Source of the DNA: Prevotellaceae bacterium UBA5903
Lineage (GTDB): Bacteria > Bacteroidota > Bacteroidia > Bacteroidales > Bacteroidaceae
Reading direction: 5' to 3'
Assembly: GCA_002431845.1 (NCBI GenBank)
Contig: DJEH01000041.1
Span: 1 to 6,891, forward strand
Length of the DNA stretch: 6,891 bases
Position numbers and translations under genes: made by a program. Of the stretch, positions 5,601-6,891 are shown one piece after another; position 1 is the stretch's first letter, and each line of letters begins with the position of its first letter. Under the pieces are notes generated by a model, which was not told the origin of the DNA, did not search any database, and saw only the letters and a program-made list of their open reading frames with translations.

Positions 5601-6805
5601 GTACGAGCTTTACCATCTTTAAAGATAAGGAACTCGAGTGTGTGGAAACCACGTACGTTTTGAGCAGACTCAGTTACGTTGCCATCATCGCCAGTTTCTT
5701 CAATATCAGCCCACTTCTCAGACACTAAGATATTCTTAATACCTTCAGCATCGAGAGGCCAAGAGTCCATGTTGGGGTCAAGACCAAGCTCGTCTACAGG
5801 ACCAAAGAGGAATGCTTCGCTTGTTTCCCAAGGCTTACGAGCATCTAACCAAGCTTGTGCACATGCTTCGAAACCTTCGTTTGTAGGATTCTTTTGGAAG
5901 GCTACCACTGTGTTGTAAAGAGTTGCATTCTTTTCGCTCAACTCTTTGTAAGTAGGCACTATGATGTTATCAACAAAGTTGTTGATGATAGCTTGCTTAG
6001 TGGCATCATCCAATTTGATAGCCTCATCTTTAAGGTTGGTTGTTTCGCCTTCCTTATCGCCTTCTTCAGTTTCAATTTCACCAAGAATTTTCTGCAATTT
6101 TTCGCAAGCTTCCATTGCAGCTACAGTTTGTGCAGAACCGATGTGACTGCGGAAAGGCTGAACAATAGCTTGTATGGCATCCTTAGCTTGATAGATGTAA
6201 TCTCTTACCTTGCGGTCGAGTGTTGGGTTAGCCACAGCCATTGCGCTTGCTAAAGAATTTGCTGCTACAGAGTCGGCTGTATATACGTCGCGTGTGCCAT
6301 AATAAGCGTTGCGAATTGAGTTGATGTTGTTGGTATAGTCATCGCGTGAGTGCCAGCTATACCATGATTCAACTGCGAGCACTGCATTAGCCTCGTCGCC
6401 ATCTTGCCATTTTTGGTAGGGGTCGCCAATCTTTGAAGAACCAACCTCATTGGCAATCTCACCCATCTTTTCAACCATTTCCTGGATGCAGTTATCTACA
6501 TCTGAATAACCAGTTCTTGCATCGTGGTTCTTAAAGAAGTTTGCATAAGAATCGCCTTGTGCTACGTCGGCACCATTCTCGTGCTTGGTGTATTGAGTAG
6601 CCCATTGGTTGTAGAGGTTGTTGGCATCGTTCTTCAAGAGGAGAGCTGTGTGTGCCATGTAGTTGCCCCACTGCTTAGCATTGCCAGAGTTGTACTCAAG
6701 ATTTACAGCCTCTTCTTTAAAAGGATCGGGATCATCGTTGCTGCATGACGAAACAGTCATTGCTGCTACGGCTAAAAGAGAGCCGAACAAGATTGTCTTT
6801 TTCAT
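5591..6805 (-). CDS. Imelysin-like lipoprotein, circularly permuted (M75 superfamily)
   Basis: This is a 404-residue imelysin-superfamily protein. The superfamily was once classed as peptidase M75 but is now thought to bind or transport iron or another metal. The lipobox VSSC places the lipid on Cys21, followed by SNDDPD. The GxHxxE functional motif is GFHTLE (386-391; bases 5633-5650), preceded by ARKPWETSEAFLFGPVDELG (322-341) and DPNMDSWPLD (343-352). In canonical imelysins these blocks form the N-terminal half. Here they are at the C-terminus, while residues about 40-245, including NEVGSSKIGDP (119-129), correspond to the usual C-terminal half. The junction is a charged linker at about 242-262. 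This is the circular permutation known from the Bacteroides ovatus crystal structure. It is probably two four-helix bundles in the outer membrane or on the surface. It is the first gene of the leftward cluster, and its stop lies within a hairpin. The start is set by the MKKTILFGSL signal peptide. Confidence 0.92.
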   Translation of the reverse strand: MKKTILFGSLLAVAAMTVSSCSNDDPDPFKEEAVNLEYNSGNAKQWGNYMAHTALLLKNDANNLYNQWATQYTKHENGADVAQGDSYANFFKNHDARTGYSDVDNCIQEMVEKMGEIANEVGSSKIGDPYQKWQDGDEANAVLAVESWYSWHSRDDYTNNINSIRNAYYGTRDVYTADSVAANSLASAMAVANPTLDRKVRDYIYQAKDAIQAIVQPFRSHIGSAQTVAAMEACEKLQKILGEIETEEGDKEGETTNLKDEAIKLDDATKQAIINNFVDNIIVPTYKELSEKNATLYNTVVAFQKNPTNEGFEACAQAWLDARKPWETSEAFLFGPVDELGLDPNMDSWPLDAEGIKNILVSEKWADIEETGDDGNVTESAQNVRGFHTLEFLIFKDGKARTIK

Positions 6806-6891
6806 TTTGTTTATTGTGTTATTAGTTTAATATTGCTATTTATAGTAGTTGCGTTGTACTTGCAGTTGATTATTAAGTAGGTATTCAAAAT
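6806..6891 (-). promoter_or_regulatory. Upstream region of the imelysin cluster, with one copy of the repeated AT-rich word
   Basis: These 86 bases hold no gene and carry the likely leader and promoter of the four-gene cluster, cut by the window end. Read on the - strand, the far end begins ATTTTGAATACCTACTTAATAA split over 6891-6870, matching the arms of the inverted repeat at 5544-5600 (shared TTTTGA, then CTACTTA or TTACTTA, then AATA). The ATG is preceded by A-rich sequence ending AATAAACAAA. I could not place a convincing TAnnTTTG -7 element. TTTTGA may be a -33 type element, but this is weak. No Fur-box-like repeat of GATAAT is evident. Confidence 0.4.

Noticed and set aside
5591..6805. 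Calling the imelysin a zinc metallopeptidase because of the HxxE motif
   Set aside because: Structural work on the superfamily indicates that the GxHxxE site differs from HxxE peptidases and supports metal binding instead.
1692..6805. An MtrABC-like porin-cytochrome electron conduit
   Set aside because: Only three c-type heme motifs occur in the whole cluster, far too few for a heme wire through a barrel, and the porin is an OprO/P-type barrel rather than an MtrB-like one.
1..6891. CRISPR arrays, tRNA or rRNA genes, and insertion sequences
   Set aside because: No regularly spaced repeats, cloverleaf-like stretches, rRNA motifs or transposase-like proteins were seen on either strand.

Overview
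The window looks like a chromosomal segment of an anaerobic Bacteroidota species, probably Bacteroidales and perhaps Prevotella-like. The reasons are the A-rich translation starts without clear Shine-Dalgarno sequences, lipoproteins with a C-S-(N/D)-D-D start after the lipobox, and a family mix typical of that phylum (secreted C1 peptidase, OprO/P-like porin, circularly permuted imelysin, DHOR di-heme protein). The genus is inferred from general character only.

Left part, + strand: the last 99 codons of a cytosolic M24 Xaa-Pro aminopeptidase (1-300), a short spacer with overlapping inverted repeats (298-325), then a complete exported C1B (bleomycin hydrolase/PepC-like) cysteine peptidase (363-1577). 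A strong 16-bp hairpin with flanking A and T runs (1624-1663) lies between convergent transcription units and can terminate both.

Right part, - strand: four genes read leftwards in the order imelysin-like lipoprotein (6805-5591), di-heme c-type oxidoreductase lipoprotein (5404-3818), OprO/P-type outer-membrane beta-barrel (3786-2440) and mono-heme cytochrome c lipoprotein (2408-1692). The last three are separated by identical 31-bp gaps. The first gap is 186 bp and contains two RNA hairpins and a repeated AT-rich element, one arm of which recurs at the extreme right edge, upstream of the imelysin gene.

Imelysin-like and COG3488/DHOR proteins are known companions in bacterial iron-associated loci. 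Here they are combined with a porin and a third c-type heme protein. Two of the lipoproteins carry what resembles the Bacteroidetes surface-export signal. My working model is an outer-membrane, possibly surface-exposed, metal (iron) handling or redox module: imelysin binds metal, the heme proteins carry out electron transfer or peroxidase-like chemistry, and the barrel provides a channel. Family membership is well supported; the joint function is inference.
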